Of a DNA stretch of 64,000 nt, positions 18,826-31,700 are shown in pieces; position 1 is the first letter of the stretch, and each line of letters begins with the position of its first letter. Position numbers and translations under genes: made by a program. Source of the stretch: Gonocerus acuteangulatus. Its lineage: Eukaryota; Arthropoda; Insecta; Hemiptera; Coreidae. The DNA is taken from contig OX328127.1 in NCBI GenBank assembly GCA_946811695.1, positions 50,906,274 to 50,970,273 of the forward strand. Direction: 5' to 3'. Under the pieces are notes generated by a model. It was not told the origin of the DNA and did no database searches. It was given only the letters and a program-made list of their open reading frames with translations.

Positions 18826-19378
18826 AAGAAAGATCAAACCTTACCAATAACTGCTACTATTCCTTTACTAATAGCACTAGAGATATAAACGGAACCGCGC
18901 TAAGATGACGCAGTTCCTGCGAATCGGACGTTTGTAGCTTATCTTCTCTCCTTTATCGACATGTCGAGAAGTCGACAGTTATTTACGATGACTACGATGC
19001 AGTACTCATGAGTATTACTCGTAATCGTAATGAAAAGTAATCGGTGATGCAAATTCGAGACGATGCCGAGTATGTACTCGCATCGTCCATTTTATACTCG
19101 TTGATTATTTATCCGTTTACTTTTTACGTATCCGTGCAGTCCTTTAATACATACCACTAAATGCCTATGCGTGGTAAGAGGACCACGATAACCTTTAGGT
19201 GATCATGGATAAGTGTGCTAGAAAAGGATTCTAGACGGGGGGGGGGGGATTTGCTCTTGTCCCGCCCGGTTTTATCAATGTCTCGGAAACGGTCGTAAGA
19301 TGTAAAAAGTAATGAATTTATGTTTTTTAAGAATCTTCTATGCATCGGTTATAAACAACAACATTTTTTACTACCGCG

Positions 19379-19587
19379 GGGACCCGGTAGCCGTGAGGGT
19401 TAAGGCGTGAGCTATCAACACTCCGTGCCAAAGATCGTGGGTTCGATTCCCACTAGGGGCGGTTCGAATTCTTTCGAAAAAAGAAAAGGCATCACCCCTA
19501 TCCCTGGCTAGAAAAGGGTGGTAACCTATAGATAACCAGTCCTAAAATTCGTAGTGAATAATAAATGGACGTTAAAATTTAAATAAA
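19379..19587 (+). repeat. SINE family B, complete copy
   Basis: Starts GGGACCCGGTAGCCGTGAGG, has B box GTGGGTTCGATTCCC and ends TTTAAATAAA. Flanked by a perfect 14-bp duplication TTTTTACTACCGCG (19365-19378 and 19588-19601). The best-preserved tRNA-like head of the family in this window. Confidence 0.85.
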
Positions 19588-20217
19588 TTTTTACTACCGC
19601 GCAAAGTGTCAAAGAAATGAGAAGTATTTTAACTGTAATCTGTGAGCGAACGCTGGAACTACTTGCCAGCGCTGCCAAGCGTAAATTATTTTTAAAAATG
19701 GGATAGACTAACAAGTTAGAGTTCCACATTCCCCACTCCCGTTAATTGCTAGGGTTAAGAAAGGCTTAAAACTAATCATTTTGCTACTTACATTCTGTAC
19801 CATTTTTATTCCATACGGCCCCCTCCCCGGTATGCCCATTCCATATTAATGTGTCCCGGCTTCACTCACCAAAAATATAGCAAGCCTAATTATAGTTAGT
19901 ACCTGCTAGATGAGAGGAGGGGGGGGGGAGAGAGTCAGTAGGGATAAAAGAAGGAAATTACTAGATTTTAAAACGAGGCTGTGAAAGGTGTTTATGTTTT
20001 GCAACACCCAAATAGAAATCATAGTATGCAAATATGTATGTTATTTGCAAAGCATGGGACATGCAGAATAAACTCCCTCTCTATAGGGAGGACATAGAAA
20101 AAAACAAAAAAAATCATAGGGAGTCTGGAAAAAAAACTAATGGTGATAAAGAGAGCTTAAGGAACAAGGCGGAGTAAATTTCTTCTTTGTCAATTTTATA
20201 ATAAATGTTGTTGGGGT

Positions 20218-20540
20218 TTAAATTAATGTGGACACATTCAGAAATCTGTCCTTTTTGGGATTTCGTTCTATAGATTGGATTTTAGTGTCATAAAAGTTGA
20301 TTTTGTGTTTTTGAGTAATGTTGTGTTTTTCGAGAGCAGATCTGTCAATGCCTTTGTCTTGATGGTTAGTTTGTGTTGCGTAAGGCGCCTGTGAAAATAA
20401 TTTTTGGTTTACCCTTTGTATAAGCATTGAACTGTTACGAAGTTATGACGAGGCCCGGAAAATATATTCAAATATTTTAGCCCCTGATGAGGCACTAAAG
20501 GTGTGAAACATGTCTAGCAAGAATTAATAAATCATTTTTA
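20218..20540. pseudogene. Penelope-like element terminal fragment
   Basis: Minus-strand translation of 20218-20350 gives DRSALEKHNITQKHKINFYD and TKIQSIERNPKKDRFL, resembling the region near the GIY-YIG endonuclease at PLE C-termini. Plus strand 20484-20514 carries CTGATGA, a short hairpin and GAAACATGTC, a hammerhead-ribozyme-like core as known for PLE terminal repeats. The interval 19602-20217 holds nothing recognisable. Confidence 0.55.
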
Positions 20541-20545
20541 TTAAT

Positions 20546-20743
20546 TCACGTGACGGTCTTCCAGAGTTGTGTGGCCTTGAAATAGATGGCACTGCCAGGC
20601 AAGCCATGGTAATTTTCCTTATGAATTCCAATAGAGGAATTATTTGCAAGGCAATATAAAATGTGAATATTCACAACAGTGATGTCTAATATGTTTGCAA
20701 AGATAGAGAAGTACCATTTCTTCCCACGGCGCACAGTGGTCAA
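20546..20743 (-). pseudogene. piggyBac-type transposase fragment (C-terminal part)
   Basis: Translates to VRRGKKWYFSIFANILDITV then VNIHILYCL, closely following the piggyBac transposase pattern of a Lys-Trp block, a hydrophobic segment with Leu-Asp and a conserved Asn before a Leu-Tyr. Isolated by frame breaks. The N-terminal piece at 21500-21784 on the same strand probably belongs to the same dead element. Confidence 0.6.
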
Positions 20744-21248
20744 AAATAGTCAAAAAGCGCTCAAAACTTGATTTTTTGAAGTATTTTCTCCGAATCCGTT
20801 TGCCTTAAATATATGTTAAATACCTCGTGAGAGTGCCATTTCTTGAGTTTTAGGCCCCCACCGTTGATTGCAGGACGGTGTGGTTAATCATTGAAGTGCT
20901 AGAAGTGAAGAAAATTTCCCAAATCCTCAGGTACCAAAATCGTTTCTTCTACTTTACTTTTTCAGACCGATAAGGTTGACGCATGTTTTTCTTGCTTTAA
21001 TGGGATGTTCGAAGGGCAAAAAAAAAAAAATAGTTTTGTATTTTTCGAATCGCCTTCATGGACTGGGATACTGAAAAAGTAAACAAAATACACGTATCAA
21101 ATTTCGTTTTGTCATATAGCTTTTGCGTCTCTCTAATTTCGGGCTTAAATATTGAAATTAGCTGCATAAACCTGCCTACTTCGGTGAAAGAATTCGGCAA
21201 GACAGACGCGCGTTATCTCTATGTAATCATTGGAATCAAATCGAAGAT

Positions 21249-21283
<35 letters not shown>

Positions 21284-21499
21284 AGTACTCAAGTCAGTGT
21301 TGACTGCAAAAAATGTCTGAAGTGATCCGAGTGAAAAATCGTGTCCTAGTTGAAATATTGTTATTTCAGGTTTCTAAATCAACAATATCAAATGTTATTG
21401 AGTTTTTAGCAATCGTTCCAATTGCAAAGAAATATTTTATTTTATTTGTCAATTGCTCATTTTACGGCAAGTGATCTTTTTATGTCCTCAAGCTTACCT

Positions 21500-21784
21500 T
21501 TACTTTGTTGGCCATTCCCAAAAGTTTTCCTTTTTTATCCTCTTGGGAGTCTTCCCTACAAAAATATTTTCGGGGACCGTTACAGTTGTTTCATCAACAT
21601 TAGTAAGGATTTCTAAGCGTCTAGGTACTTCTTTTTCCAGATCTTTTTCATTTATATTTTCTTTGTCAATAACAATATTCACATTATCAGGTGGTAGTTC
21701 CACAATATCAATAGTTGAGTCCGCATCATCATCAAAATGTAATAAGAAGTTTGGATCTTGCAATGCTTCCGCCCATTCTGCCAT
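21500..21784 (-). pseudogene. Probable N-terminal piece of piggyBac-type transposase
   Basis: A 94-residue open frame, acidic, with DFDDDADST-like spacing and DIVELPPDNVNIVIDKENIN, then VPRRLEIL. Acidic N-termini with a D-I-V-x-x-P-P motif occur in piggyBac-derived (PGBD) proteins. It lies upstream of, and on the same strand as, the C-terminal fragment at 20546-20743, with about 0.75 kb of degenerate or inserted sequence between them. No close family match can be claimed. Confidence 0.4.
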
Positions 21785-22710
21785 TGCTTATCTACCATTC
21801 TAAAAGGAAAAGACAACCTAAATGGGTGCCATGATGCCTAAATGGGTACCTCTAAAAAATCGTGAATAAATCAATTCATAAAATTGTTCGACGAAAATTA
21901 GAACTATCTCGCTATCATAGATATATGTGCTAACATCATGCAGGCTTATTTGAGAATAAGTCTTTTCATAATGATTATAGAATCAATGAGAAAACAGTAT
22001 ATTTGGTCTGTGCTACATACCTTGGCTTTTTGATATTTATTTGTTAATAATCCCAACAATAACACACTTATATTAAAACTGTTGGTAGATACTATAAACA
22101 AAGGCTTCAAGAAACAATCTTTCTTCAAAGATACCTAAATAGACAGTTCTGCCACCTCAATAATATATAAATCTCATTATCCCCAATTGTGAGTCTTGGT
22201 TTTATTAGAATACCACGGCCGAACCCTGACAAATTCTACCTTCCCATCACCAACGGTCAACGATCTCTCAATAATCCATATATTTTGTCTGTTGCGTTGC
22301 AGTATATAGGTTTCTCTCAGAACTGCAGAAACGTCACACAATTTTCTCAAATAGGGATCCTTATTTTCAAAATAACCAATCAATGTTTTTTATTGAAGTT
22401 AAAAGAATTATAAAAAAAAAATATGATTTTTTTGTAAGAAATTCGCACTACAGCCTGCCTACTTGTGATTCACGCAAATAGTTTGTGATCTCCGCAATTT
22501 GAATAATCTAAATTGCTTTGACAAAGAACTACATAATTCTTAAAATTCAGCGTACAAGTTCTTAGCCTCCTTGACAGTAACTGTTTCAGTTCCCTCACTC
22601 ATCACTTGAGAGTAGGCGGCTGAAGGTTTCAGTGCTGTTTCTTCTTGTAACTTCAAAAATGTAAATTCTGTTTAACACATTTGTTTGATTTTTGTGAGAC
22701 ATCGTTCAAC
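21785..22710. other. Intergenic region upstream of highwire
   Basis: No recognised gene. The minus strand at 22545-22650 has a coding-like stretch (ETALKPSAAYSQVMSEGTET, then VTVKEAKNLYAEF and a stop) just 60 bp from the highwire start. It could be the end or start of a divergent gene, but no further exon was identified. The highwire promoter should lie here. Confidence 0.35.
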
Positions 22711-22778
22711 ATGTTTCCTGAACCAGACGAGTTCGGCCTGAATTTTTACGAATTATTTCGAGTTCATCCTGAATTAAA
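22711..22778 (+). CDS. hiw: hiw exon 1
   Basis: Twenty-two and two-thirds codons, [20 protein letters not shown] then EL; donor GTAAGTATG, phase 2. The [12 protein letters not shown] segment aligns in position with the region before the basic block of vertebrate PHR proteins. Confidence 0.8.
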
Positions 22779-25700
22779 GTAAGTATGACTCAACTTATAA
22801 AAATCAATATTTTGGATTTTCTTAACCATATAATGGAAATTCAATAATACTCATGCCTTTTCGGCCAATTTTCTTATTGAAGGATCTAAAAGCTCTTTTA
22901 CCAGAAAAATTGTGAAAATAATATAAGTACCTAGGTCCTACTTAGGAAGTAACAAGTACCTAGGTTTTTTACTCATACTTATCAAATATAAAATTAATGT
23001 TTCAGGAAAAAAATTGAGTGGAAGAAGCTTAAAAGCAATAAATCCCTCAAAGGAAAGGAAAATCGGAAGCCTAAGGTATACAACAATTTTACCAATAAGT
23101 CACTGTTTTGTAAGTTAAATCTAAATTTATATTTTTTTGTGAAATTGTCCTGTATCTAGCTCCAGACAATTAATTCTTCCCAAAATTTCAGTTCTAGAAA
23201 TTATTAGATAAGATATCAATGTTTCTTTTTTCCAGTTTCTTTAAAAATAAAATGATATATTCCATTTTTTCTTATTGTCATTCACCCCAATGACAATTTT
23301 CTACAATAATATTATTAGTATTTATCCTTTCTTTTACCAATACAGTAGATTGCCAGAAATAGATAATTTTGTTTAAGGTAAACTTTAATTTTCTGTTTAA
23401 GACTAAAAAATTTAATTTTGAGGACTATATAGTAAAGATTTATGGTTTTATTGAAATGTTTTGTTCTATTTCATTAATATATTTAATATATTAAAATAAA
23501 AATGTTAAAATTCTTTTTTCACTTATATAATAAGTTCAAAATTGATGATGGGCTAGATTGAGCTTATTTTTTGAAAATCACAGACCTACTTATAAAAATA
23601 AACCGTTTTCCATGAGTCTTTTTTTTTTTATGTTAATGAGTCATGACAGACGAGAGAAAATAACTTAGGGCCTGTTACTGTATTATAGCAAGCATCGAAA
23701 TATAACTTCATATATATAATCTGTCTGCATATTAATATAATCTGTATGTTTGTTTGGAAAGGGAGGCAGCGAGTAGATAGCTCAGTATTAATATCATTGA
23801 CCATAGATACACTCTAAAAAGGAAAAACAATGTGTCTTTTATAAAATATATTTATTTATTTAAATGTTAACATTCGTTTATGAATAACACCCTTTTCAAG
23901 CCAGGAGAGGGCTGATGGTTTTTTTTTTTCAAAGAAAACCCACCACCCTTTAGTGGGGCATCCTTAAGGGTCCCTCACACTGGTAAAAATATTTCTCAAA
24001 ATTTTGAGCACAGATATTGAGCTTATTTTTGTACAAAATATTGAATGCTCGTGGAGCCCTCACACTGCACAAAAATATTACACAATTTTTTATAATTGTA
24101 TAACGGCCGTTATTTTTTTTAAGGCAGTTCAACCACTTGGGTCATTGTTGCCTATGTACATATATGTATGGGCAATTGAAAATGCATTGACATAAAAATG
24201 CAGAAGAATGTATTATTTGAATCAAAATATTTAATCAAATCAATATATTTTTAGTAGACAGGATAAAATAAAGATAAAAAAAGGATATAAAATACTTCAT
24301 AATGTATTGTAAACGCACACGCGCTAAATGACACACACAGAATTGCGCGATATTTTGTCAGCCCCCTCACACTACACTTTCATGCTACAAAATATTGACT
24401 GGTCCGCAAACATTTTCTAAACTTTCAGAAAACTTTTGTATGCCCCACAAAATATTGAATACCCCCTTTTTTTTTGTGCAATATTCCTCCTCGCACTCAG
24501 AATATTTTTGCACAGAACCGACATCTTCAAAATTTTGAGCAACATTTTTGCCAGTATGAGGGCCCCTTAAGGCACTGAGAGTTCATCTCTTACCTCTCAA
24601 GGCCGTCAAGTCTCCTTAATAAAAATTTAAATTGAAAAAAATGAGTACTTAAATATATAGGACACACCATCCATCTCTAATATGTTGAAGGCATGATTTT
24701 GAATTAAATTGGAATAGTTTATTGTTAAGATTTATATAGTTAAATTTATTTATTATTTTGAAATGTAGTACTGATGTTCAGATTTTTTTTTCAGATTTAA
24801 TTAGTTTCAAAATTGTGTGGCATTGCTTTGGGAAAGAATATTTTATTATTGATTTGTATTAATTTACAGATCGAAATAGTTGGAGAAGTTCCCCCAGAAA
24901 TAGAGGTTGCTGGAAATGCATCTAGCTTTGCTGTTTTCTCAACAGTGAGATTAGCTGTGCTGGAACGATGGATGAAGGAAGCTAATGATTTATATCTAAC
25001 ATCATCTGGCAGTGCCCCACCCCAGTCATCTTCAACATATGACAGCGAAGATGAAAATTCACATCCATCTTCACAGCCACCTAGAATACCCAAGGTATGG
25101 TCTTATTTTTTATATTAAATTCACCTCTGTTCATTAACAGTAACCTTAAAATAATAGACTACCCTATATTGAGGAAATTCTTTGTTGATTGTTTTATTTT
25201 TTAATTGTTAGTTGAGTCGTGTCCTAGCCATTGCAAGTGTCACAGCGTTTATAAGTGCTCCTTACTTTTTAAGTCAAAATAGTGGTTATAGGCCGTTTTG
25301 GTTAGTAAAAAATGGTAGAGAACCTACCATAACTTTAAACATTCAGTGTGTAAAGTTTCACAGCATTTTCTTCAGCAATTCACTGGAAAACTGTAAGTAA
25401 AATCTCATAGTTTTCGAAGTGATTTACGCTGTGCCCCAGGAGTGGGGGATTCCTGCTACTGCCGGTCTAGGGTCTACCCTCTGCCCCAGCTGAGAGGCTA
25501 CTGTTTCCATCCAAGGACCCGGCTTACTCCCCTCTCTCCAGCCTACTACTCCTTGGCTCAGGGGTTGCGCTCACTACTCTCGCCCCGAAAGTATCGAGAT
25601 CGTATCTCCCATCATCAGCTATATTTTTTTTTGCTGCAAATTCATTAAAAATTTTATTTTAAATTAAATATTTAACTAGAACGTGTTTTGGTTAAATGTT

Positions 25701-28700
25701 TAATTTTTTTTCTTTTTCTTAATTAAAAAAAATATATATACAAAATGGATAACAAAAACATGGAAGGATCCCATTCAAAAAAAAACTCCACTCAGTCCAG
25801 CACCCATACTTCAAAGAGGTCAAGAGGTTCCGACCTTACTTCACCGAATGTTTCGCCAGACAAAAAGAAACAAGCCAAGACTGACGGCTCTTCATTGAGT
25901 GCTTCCTCAACCCGCCAGACCTACCGCCAACCTCCACCTGTTCAATATCAGCCAGACTTCACCTCACCCAACTCATTCCAACTGCTAGCCCCACAAGACC
26001 AAGACGAAGATATCGAGCCGGACCAGGAAGACTTTAACGACTCCTGTGTACCTCCACCCATAAACTTAAAGCCAGACATTGATTTCCTCGCCATCTGCAA
26101 CACAATCGCATTAGAAGTCGGCCAAACAGCATTTACTTGCAAATCTAAAACAAACGCATTTTCAATTCAAGCAAAAAATCCTGAAACTTATAGAAAAATA
26201 GTCAGACTTCTTCAAGCCAAAAATATAGAATACTACACATATCAATTTAAGGAAGATAAACAATACAGGGTGGTAATCAGGCACCTACATCCAACAACGC
26301 CAAAAGATATGATTATATCAGAACTGGGAAAACTAGGATTCCATGTTTTAGATGCCTGTAATGTACTACAAAAAACGACAAGAACTCCACTCCCGCTATT
26401 CTTCATCAACCTAAAACCCGCACCAAATAACCGAGACATATTTTCCCTCAAGACTCTCCTGTTTACATCAATAAAAGTGGAAGAACCACATAGAAAAGAG
26501 GACATACCACAATGTACAAGATGCCAGAGCTACAATCACACGAAGAAATTCTGTCGAGTGAATCCAATGTGTGTGAAGTGTGCGGGCCCTCATTTATCGA
26601 ATGAGTGTTCAAAGACCAGAGACACTCCAGCTACTTGCATAAACTGCCACCAAGGCCATCCTGCTAACTACCGCGGTTGTAGCGCCTATCAGGAGTTGGT
26701 CAAGCGGAGAAGATCTAGGAGTGGACAACGTGGCCCTGCTAGAAATACCTCCCAAGCAGCACCCAGCCAGGACACTTCAACCTTTCCACCCCTACCGAAG
26801 CCTCCAGTGGACTACCAGCCCCAGCCCTCCGGTCAACCACATCCAGGAAGAACAACCTACGCCTCTGCTTTCCGGTCGAATCTTCCCAAGCCATCAACAA
26901 CCACCTCTGCTCCCACACCTGCCTCCCATTGTCCACCTCCCCCGAGGGTTACTATTCCTCAACCTAAACCATCCCATGACTTCTCCTCAATCACAACCGC
27001 CCTTGTCAACTTAAATCAAATAATACAAAATCTCCAAGCCCTAATATCCCCCCTCACTGACCTCCTCCACAAAGTGACCAGCATCCTGTCTGTCCTGCAT
27101 CCATGACTGCGCCTTCCTTTAAATCCCTCTCAATCCTCCTTTGGAACGCCAATGGACTTCCAGCCCACAAAGACGAACTGACTCACTTACTTCAAGACAA
27201 AAACATTGACGTTGCTCTGATTACAGAAACTCACTTGACCAACCGACTACATTTCTACATTACTGGATATAGGACATACAGAACGGACCACCCAGACGGG
27301 ACTGCTCACGGAGGTACTGCCATCCTAATCAAATCCTCCATTTCCCACTATCCTGATCCTACACCTATTGCCTTGGAATGTTTGCAGAGTACCACAGTTA
27401 CCCTCCAATCCTCCTCCCACGTTCCAATAACCATTTCTTCTGCTTATTGTCCACCCAATAAAGCAGTCTCTCCTTCCGTCCTCAATTCCTTCTTCTCCTC
27501 TTTAGGTCCCCGATTTATTGCAGGAGGGGATTACAATGCCAAACATCCCGAATTTGGATGTCGAACCTCCAACTCTCGAGGAAACCTTTTTTGCCACACC
27601 ATCCACTCCCACCATCTGAACATCATTTCTCTCCCAACCCATCCTATTGGCCCACTTCCAGATCCAAATCTCCTGACATTGTGGATTATTTCATTACAAA
27701 TGGTGTCAGACACATTCCTTTCCATATTTCCAACCTATTTGATTTATCCTCTGATCACAGCCCTATATTGCTTTCCTTTAACATTGATCCTAACCTTTTC
27801 ACTCGTCCTCACCGCCCATCCCTCATCAACGGCCCAGTTGATTGGTGCTCATTTCAATCCTCCCTGAATTCCTCTCTAAACCTAAACATCCCTCTTAAGA
27901 CTAAACATGATATTGACACAGCCATAAACAAACTGACTACAGAAATTCAGATTGGAGTCCTTATTTCCACTAAGAAATGCCCTCACAGATCACCTCCAGT
28001 AACCTATTTCCCCGACCAGATACAATTCCTTCGAACCGAAAAAAACAGAGCCAGAAGAATATGGCAAACCACACGATATCCATCTGACAAGACAAGCCTC
28101 AACCAACTGACTAGACAACTACAATACGAACTACACAAACACTTTAACAACAAATTCGCTGAATACACTCAAAAACTTACTCCCGACGACAAATCCCTAT
28201 GGACAGCCACTAAACGAATTCTATCCCACCCCAATCCATCACATCCTCTCCGTCGAGATGATAACAGCTGGGCTAAAACAGATACCGAAATTTCCGAAAC
28301 TTTTGCATCCCACCTTTCCCAAGTATTCCGTCCCCACGAATCCATTCAAAACCCTATCCATTGTTCAAATGTAGAAGAATTCCTAGATTCAGCCTTACCG
28401 CTTTCTCCTCCTCCTTCTTCCTTTCATCCTCATGAAGTATCCTTAGCTGTCCACAAACTAAAAATCTGCAAGGCACCAGGACCCGATCTTATCACCCCCT
28501 TAATCCTTAAACGCCTACCTAAAAAAGCTATCCTATTCCTAACCTATATATATAACGCAGTCCTCAGAACAACCTACTTTCCCAACTCCTGGAAATTATC
28601 AACCATTAAAATGATCCACAAACCCAAAAAAAATGCAAATTATCCTTTGTCCTATCGTCCGATCTCCCTCCTTCCCATTATGGGAAAAATCCTGGAAAAG

Positions 28701-31700
28701 CTTCTCCTTAAACGTCTAATCCCAATTCTTGAACCCTGCCTCCCTTCCCAATAATTTGGGTTTCGAATATCCCATTCCACGATTCACCAATGTCACAGAA
28801 TAGTTGACTCAATATCCTCTTCCTTTGAGCAAAAGAAGTATTGCTCTGGTGTATTCCTTGATATCGCTCAAGCATTTGATCGGGTGTGGCACCAGGGCTT
28901 GCTTTTCAAACTCAAAAAAATCCTCCCCTCGACCTATTACCTAATAATAAATTCCTATCTTTCCGACAGATCCTTCAACGTATCGTTCGGATCATCTCTG
29001 TCTTCCTTCTTTCCTCAGCTTGCTGGTGTTCCACAAGGTGGCATCCTAAGTCCTATCTTATTCCTTGTGTACTCTGCGGACATGCCCACCCATGATTCCA
29101 CAAGACTCTTCACTTTTGCTGACGATACAGCCATCCTCTCGTCCAATTCTGATCCTATACTTGCGTCCAAACACCTTCAATCCCATCTCCAACTGCTTGA
29201 ACCATGGTTCATAAAATGGCGGATTAAAGTCAACCCTGAAAAATCCTCCCACATAACATTCACTCTTCGACGATCCAAATGCCCTCCTGTCAATCTTTAC
29301 CAAAGTGAAATCTGTGAAAAAACCCAAGTTACCTACCTAGGACTTACCCTTGACAAACGACTTACCTGGAGCCAACACATACAAAAGAAAAGACAGGAAA
29401 CAAACAGACGTTTTCGACTACTAAACAGACTACTAGACACTCACTCAAAATTATCTTTACAGAACAAGAGACGGATATACACTACAATACTCCAACCCAC
29501 CTGGACGTATGGCTTGGAAGTCTGGGGGTGTGCCAAGCGATCCAATATCCTTAGAATCCAATCTCTCCAATCCAAAATACTCCGTAAAATAGTCAATGCT
29601 CCATTCTATGTCTCAAACCTCACTATCCATAACGACCTAGAAATCCCCTTTGTCCAGACCCTATCCAAAACCCGATACTTTAACTTCCACTCCCATTTGC
29701 CTGGTCACGACAATCCCCTAATCAATAAGTTATCCTCATCCTCCATTCCCGGTAACCCTCACCGTCGCCTTAAGCGCAAATGGCCAAGAGACCTGTTGTA
29801 AACTAAGCCTGTAAAATGTAAACATTACAAATGTAAATATTGTAAATAGCCATACAAAAAATCAAATGTAAATATCTCTGTAAATTTCTAGCTAATAGGT
29901 TTTGGCCTCTGGGCTTTTTTTCCCTACCGATACATCATGACTCTATCATGAACAAAAGAATTATAAAAAATATGTTATTGTATTGTATAATTTTCAAATA
30001 AAGATATATAAAAAAAAAAAAAAATGTTAGTTATAAAAAATAATTAATTATTCAGATGTCCAAAAAGTTCTTTGAAATAAAATTCCCTCTATTCAAAACT
30101 GGAATCGTCATCAGGTTTCCCTCAAGGCAGGATTTTTGTTTTCATCATTCATTTTTTTATTTCAGATTGTCGGAGTAGGACTGCGTAGCGTTTTCGAATT
30201 GATTCGTGAGAGTCGTACATCCTACCCTGCATTGTGCACAAAATCGCTCAGTGCTCTTTTAGATGTGGTTCAAGGGCATCAACCAGAAGCTCTCAAGATA
30301 GAGCCTCCTGAAGTAGTTGGTAAGTTTTTTTGTTTAATACTGATAAATAATACATTTTAAAAATCTGAGAAAAGTTTGGAAATTAAAACAGTGAGGGGAG
30401 GGGGGAGCATAATTTGATTAAATCCATGAAAGAAATTGCTATCCATGTTAAAGCATTCCGTGTAACCCAACTTATACAACTTAAAAATGGTAGAAAATCA
30501 GGTGAATCGAAAAGCTAATGTATATTTTCAATTTATTAATCGTAATAATTATTTATATAATTTTATCCCTTTTCTCTTTAGGAGCTTAAAATGTAAATAT
30601 GCCTAACAAGAAAATTTAATTCATTGATCTTGTCCTTATGAATCAGTAGATAATGATCTGTTAAATGTTCTATTTGATATTTCAGACTTTACTTAACTGG
30701 AAAAAAGAAATTACATTTTTTATTCTTATTTCGGGACATGGAATAATTTTACATTAGAAAAATGGCCTACCATAATTAGTATTTAATTTTTACAGTAATG
30801 ATTATTGGTTAAAACAGAACGGCTACATCTAGGGATTGGGTAAGACTTTTAGGAATAAGAAGTGATGGAAGAGTTGGGAATTAAAAGTATCAAGAGTAGT
30901 AGCTTGGCATATAGACAGGCATAATGAAAGAAAGAAGTGGCACTGATAACAAAACCTTGTATTCTTTTACTAGGTGACTACCCGTGCTTCACCACGGCCG
31001 ATAAGTAGATTTTATATTGCGTTAAATAAGGTATGATCAAAATTAACACTACTACATAATTCTGTACAGCTTATTATTGCACGGACTTTCAAGTTACCCA
31101 GGAAACACCATGTGGAGGTAACCGTGCTTGTTTCCGTTGGGGAGTAAAAAATAAAAAAAAAAACAACAACCACTTAAAAAGTTAGGTAAACAGAGACAAA
31201 TACGACCAAAAATGGTTTCATTCGTTTTCCTACATTAAGGAACCTATATAACGCGTACCTGCACGCATATGGACTCGAAAATGTAAGCGTTCCGATTTAT
31301 TCGCGCAAATTTTGCTTCAAAACCATGTTCCAGTAAACGGATTCAGCTGGTTAATGAACTTGGCCTTTCAAATGAGAAGAAAGATTTTTGTACCAAATGT
31401 CATCAAAATTGGACCATTTTTGAGCCGATGAGGAAATTATTAATAATTCAAACCCCCCTAAAAGTACTTAAACATTCGAATATCAAAAAAACCTTTCATA
31501 GCGAGTGTTTACATTCTAAATGGATTGTCTGTGCAAAATTTCAATTTTTTGTGTCAAGTGGTTCGGGATATTATTACCTTGGATGGACCATCACCAGGGC
31601 TTAAACCCTATGAGGGACAAAATCACAGTTTATTTGCCAAGTTGAATTAGGTCTGCCAAGTTGAATTAACCTCAATTAAAAATAATGCTATGAAGCAGAT

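Larger units (their letters stand above)
16084..18932 (-). mobile_element. Helitron-like repeat family D, copy 1
   Basis: On the minus strand it begins GTCCGATTCGCAGGAACTGC and ends GGAGGGAGGAACCGCGCTAA, a CTRR-type end after a partly paired GC-rich hairpin. It contains a (TA)n(TG)n tract, a 146-bp tandem array and a nested family E repeat (18155-18825). No Rep/helicase ORF is seen. Related copies are at 38072-40986, 53631-54820 and 44321-45470. Assignment to Helitrons rests only on the termini. Confidence 0.45.
15038..19146. mobile_element. hAT-like DNA transposon with 8-bp target duplication, split by a nested element
   Basis: Inverted ends: TAGAGAACTGCACGAGTAAG at 15038 and, on the minus strand from 19146, TAAAGGACTGCACGGATACG. 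Both sides carry ATACATAC (15030-15037 and 19147-19154), an 8-bp target duplication as expected for hAT elements. The left subterminal region has tandem copies of a GGCATCGGCATCGCCGAGTA unit (about 15125-15290), and the right end has related inverted copies near 19050. No transposase is visible. About 16084-18932 is a later insertion (Helitron-like family D), so the original element was about 1.25 kb. Confidence 0.7.
25214..30024 (+). mobile_element. Jockey-superfamily non-LTR retrotransposon, near full length
   Basis: Proposed limits come from an 8-bp candidate target duplication TGTTAGTT (25206-25213 and 30025-30032) and the 3' poly(A) at 30010-30024, preceded by AATAAA at about 29997. Order: about 530-bp 5' UTR, gag-like ORF1, pol ORF2 overlapping it by ATGA, 220-bp 3' UTR. 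The GC-richer, C-rich coding sequence stands out from the AT-rich intron, so the copy is fairly recent. Same strand as hiw, in intron 3. The 5' border is the least certain part. Confidence 0.8.

Noticed and set aside
19379..19460. Possible tRNA gene (good A and B boxes)
   Set aside because: It has the family B body and a 14-bp target duplication and forms part of a SINE; no full cloverleaf could be drawn.
25212..25400. A 62-codon open frame with plausible splice-like borders in hiw intron 3
   Set aside because: Exons 3 and 4 join in phase without it, and it falls in the proposed 5' UTR of the Jockey LINE.
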